In this document: positions 62,061-64,000 of the stretch, one piece after another
Numbering within the stretch: the first letter of the stretch is position 1
Layout: each line of letters starts with the position of its first letter
DNA from: Megalobrama amblycephala
Lineage: Eukaryota > Chordata > Actinopteri > Cypriniformes > Xenocyprididae
Direction of reading: 5' to 3'
Length of the DNA: 64,000 bases
Assembly: GCF_018812025.1 (NCBI RefSeq)
Contig: NC_063054.1
Span: forward strand, 9,227,582-9,291,581
Notes under the pieces: generated by a model
What the model was told of the DNA's origin: nothing
The model's input: the letters and a program-made list of their open reading frames with translations, nothing else
Databases searched by the model: none
Translations under genes and position numbers: made by a program

Positions 62061-62492
62061 AATATATTAATTACTGTGACCTGTGAATGACGGGCGGAAC
62101 CATGGCGAAGTGTTGTTGTTCGCGGGGGAGAGTTTTAACTGTCGCAGTGAAGTATTTAGAGGAGAAGAGTTTCGAGGGCTTGTCAAAACAGATACGCTTT
62201 TTAAATACTTAATCCGTATGATTAAGCAGTTGTAGCAATAAAAGTCTACCAACGCTGAAAGTTTTAGCCGTCTAGTTAACGTTTTACTGCTCGATCAAAG
62301 CACCATGTGGACTTAAATGGACTTCTTTGCTTCTTAGACACTGTCATTGAAACTACTTTTGTGAATTTGACATGCATAAATAGCCTATAAACTATAAATA
62401 TTTGACCACTATAATTATTAAGCACACAAGAGTGAATATGAATGTTCAGTGCATTTTATAAGCAGGTTTATATCCGCCTGGTGAAGCTCGAC
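62061..62492 (+). promoter_or_regulatory. oma1: Probable oma1 promoter / 5' UTR
   Basis: This is the region between the palindrome and the oma1 start. It contains a GC-richer patch (GACGGGCGGAACCATGGCG) near 62090 whose ATG opens a 33-codon frame unrelated to OMA1. It may be a 5' UTR with an upstream ORF. No TATA box evident. Confidence 0.3.
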
Positions 62493-62848
62493 ATGTTGTG
62501 CACTTTAACGTCAATAAACCGGCTCCGGTTTCACTCAGTGATAAGATGTTGTGGAGCGAGACACTTTCACTGCCGTCCATCACTCTTTGCCTCTGCTCGG
62601 ACAAACTCATCTTTCTATCTGAAACCGAGAGGACCTGTCACTGTTTCTCCTCCATCTCTGTGTCTGAGGTCAGGATTCAGACTCGACACCTGTATAACAG
62701 CATTCAGACCTCCTCCAGGTCATCGAGTGCCGCTGATCGTTCAGTCGAGTCAGTTTCACACCTCAGGCAGGCTGAGAGCTTTACCTGCACCCCTGATCTG
62801 GCTGGTCCTGAAGCCCCTGCAGAAGCTCATGGCCATTATTCTGGGCAG
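62493..62848 (+). CDS. oma1: oma1 first coding exon (3' partial gene)
   Basis: OMA1 is a zinc metallopeptidase of the mitochondrial inner membrane that cleaves OPA1 and DELE1 under stress. This exon covers the N-terminal presequence and linker. MLCTLTSINRLRFHSVIRCC is rich in Arg, Ser and hydrophobics with no acidic residue, as expected for a matrix-targeting signal. The end, FHTSGRLRALPAPLIWLVLK then PLQKLMAIILGR, aligns with human FHTSPRFQAAPVPLLLMILK then PVQKLFAIIVGR. Donor GTGAGT at 62849. The ATG at 62493 (G at -3) is preferred over an in-frame ATG at 62442 with a poorer context. The peptidase domain (HEXXH) lies beyond the window. Confidence 0.87.
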
Positions 62849-63126
62849 GTGAGTCTCCTCAAATACCTCATATAACGACGACATAAGAAGGACATCATTG
62901 CCTCCTCATTTCCATGAAATTGATGAATCAGTGAACAGCTCCAGATAGGGATGCACCGATACTTGTTTGTGGCAGGAAGTGATACTCAATGATTATTGCT
63001 GTGTTATGATATAATAACTAATATGATGGCCAAAATTATTTTTTAATTAAATTATTATTATTATTATTATTTAAAAATGTAGGCCAATAACTGATATGAT
63101 GACAATTAGTATTTCAATATTTTATC

Positions 63127-63164
<38 letters not shown>

Positions 63165-63308
63165 CATATAACTACATCTAAATATATTCTCTGTGGATAG
63201 ATATTTTTGCAGATTTGTATTTTATTGTTATTATTATTTATGTTGGATTTTATTTATTTTATTGTGGCCAGTAACTGATATAGTGGCCAAAATTATAAAT
63301 CTGTACTA

Positions 63309-63342
<34 letters not shown>

Positions 63343-64000
63343 TTAAAATGTAGGCTGATGATAACTGATATTATGACCAATAGTATTTAAATATTTTTAA
63401 TCTATATCTTTTAATAGCTTTTTTGGCAAATAACTACATTTAATTATTCTCTGTGGATATTTTTAATTAATATTATTTTATTATTATTACTATTATTTAT
63501 GTTGGATTTTATTTGTTATTATGACCAATAACTGATATAGTGGCCAAAATTATGAATCTGTACTATATTATTATTATTTTAAAATGTAGGCCGATAGCTG
63601 ATATTATGACCAATAGTATTTAAATATTTTTAATCTATTACTTTTAAAAAGCATTTTTGGAAAATAATGGAAATAATCTGTGGATATATATTTTTGCATT
63701 AATATTTTTATTTATGTTGTATTTTATTTATGTTATTATGGCCAGTAACTGATATAGTGGCCAAAATTATAAATCTGTACTATATTATTATTATTATTTT
63801 AAAATGTAGGCCAATAACTGATATTATGACCAATACAATTTCAGTATTTTTAATCTATAACTTTTTTATAGTTTTTTTTGGCAAATAACTACATCTAAAT
63901 ATATTATCTGTTGATAGATATTTTTGCAGATTATTATTATTATTATTATTTTTATTTATGTTGGATTTTATTTATTTTATTATGACCAGTAACGGATACA
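62849..64000 (+). repeat. oma1 intron 1: hAT-like start and ~220-270-bp tandem units
   Basis: TAGGGATGCACCGATAC near 62947 resembles a hAT terminus. It is followed by units carrying AATGTAGGCC (about 63076, 63346, 63583, 63806), AACTGATATAGTGGCCAAAA and (TTA)n tracts, plus one (CTTTT)n tract near 63128-63150. Spacings of about 270, 237 and 223 bp indicate a tandem array that runs off the window end. Confidence 0.75.

Noticed and set aside
62102..62203. 33-codon frame beginning ATGGCGAAGTG before oma1
   Set aside because: No similarity to OMA1 and very short; at most an upstream ORF.
62442..62492. Upstream in-frame ATG as the oma1 start
   Set aside because: Poor context (T at -3), and the added residues include Asp and do not improve the targeting signal; the ATG at 62493 is preferred, though not proven.

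Overview
This window is vertebrate nuclear DNA, almost certainly from a ray-finned fish and probably a cyprinid. The coding exons are short with GT-AG introns, and their peptides match vertebrate families throughout. The introns are packed with palindromic DNA-transposon relics (TTAA-flanked MITEs, 8-bp-duplication hAT relics, a V-SINE-like core) and long (TA)n tracts. The species assignment is inference from repeat content; the gene identities rest on the translated exons.

Four protein genes lie on the + strand. (1) suco (SUN domain-containing ossification factor) lacks its 5' end. Eighteen in-frame coding exons run from 4271 to 31854 and encode 1043 residues plus stop, followed by a long 3' UTR to about 34.3 kb. 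(2) scrn2 (secernin-2) is complete: seven coding exons, 38548-43560, 415 aa. (3) mysm1 (Myb-like, SWIRM and MPN domain histone H2A deubiquitinase) is complete: twenty exons, 46800-61103, 818 aa. (4) oma1 (mitochondrial inner-membrane metallopeptidase) is represented by its first coding exon (62493-62848); the rest lies beyond the window. All exon joins keep frame, and the summed lengths divide by three for the three genes whose 3' ends are present.

Layout: 1-4270, palindromic repeats with no recognised exon; 4271-34302, suco; 34345-37250, a large unclassified repeat with a nested TTAA element; 37250-44032, scrn2 with its probable promoter; 44033-46799, repeat-rich spacer and mysm1 upstream region; 46800-61342, mysm1; 61343-64000, oma1 start and a satellite-like tract. 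The genes do not form an operon-like unit. They act in different compartments: ER/nuclear envelope (Suco), cytosol (Scrn2), chromatin (Mysm1) and mitochondria (Oma1). The mysm1-oma1 linkage is also seen in mammals.

I found no wholly new biological system. The most notable points are: a U12-type intron in mysm1; a 2.5-kb minisatellite of 51/48-bp units nested inside a MITE in the last suco intron, each unit carrying a CCAAT-type motif and the array containing a recent ~800-bp duplication; a near-identical inverted pair of 675-bp elements bracketing the suco SUN-domain exons; a conserved 21-nt microexon in suco; and an inverted, decayed copy of scrn2 coding exon 1 inside a scrn2 intron.
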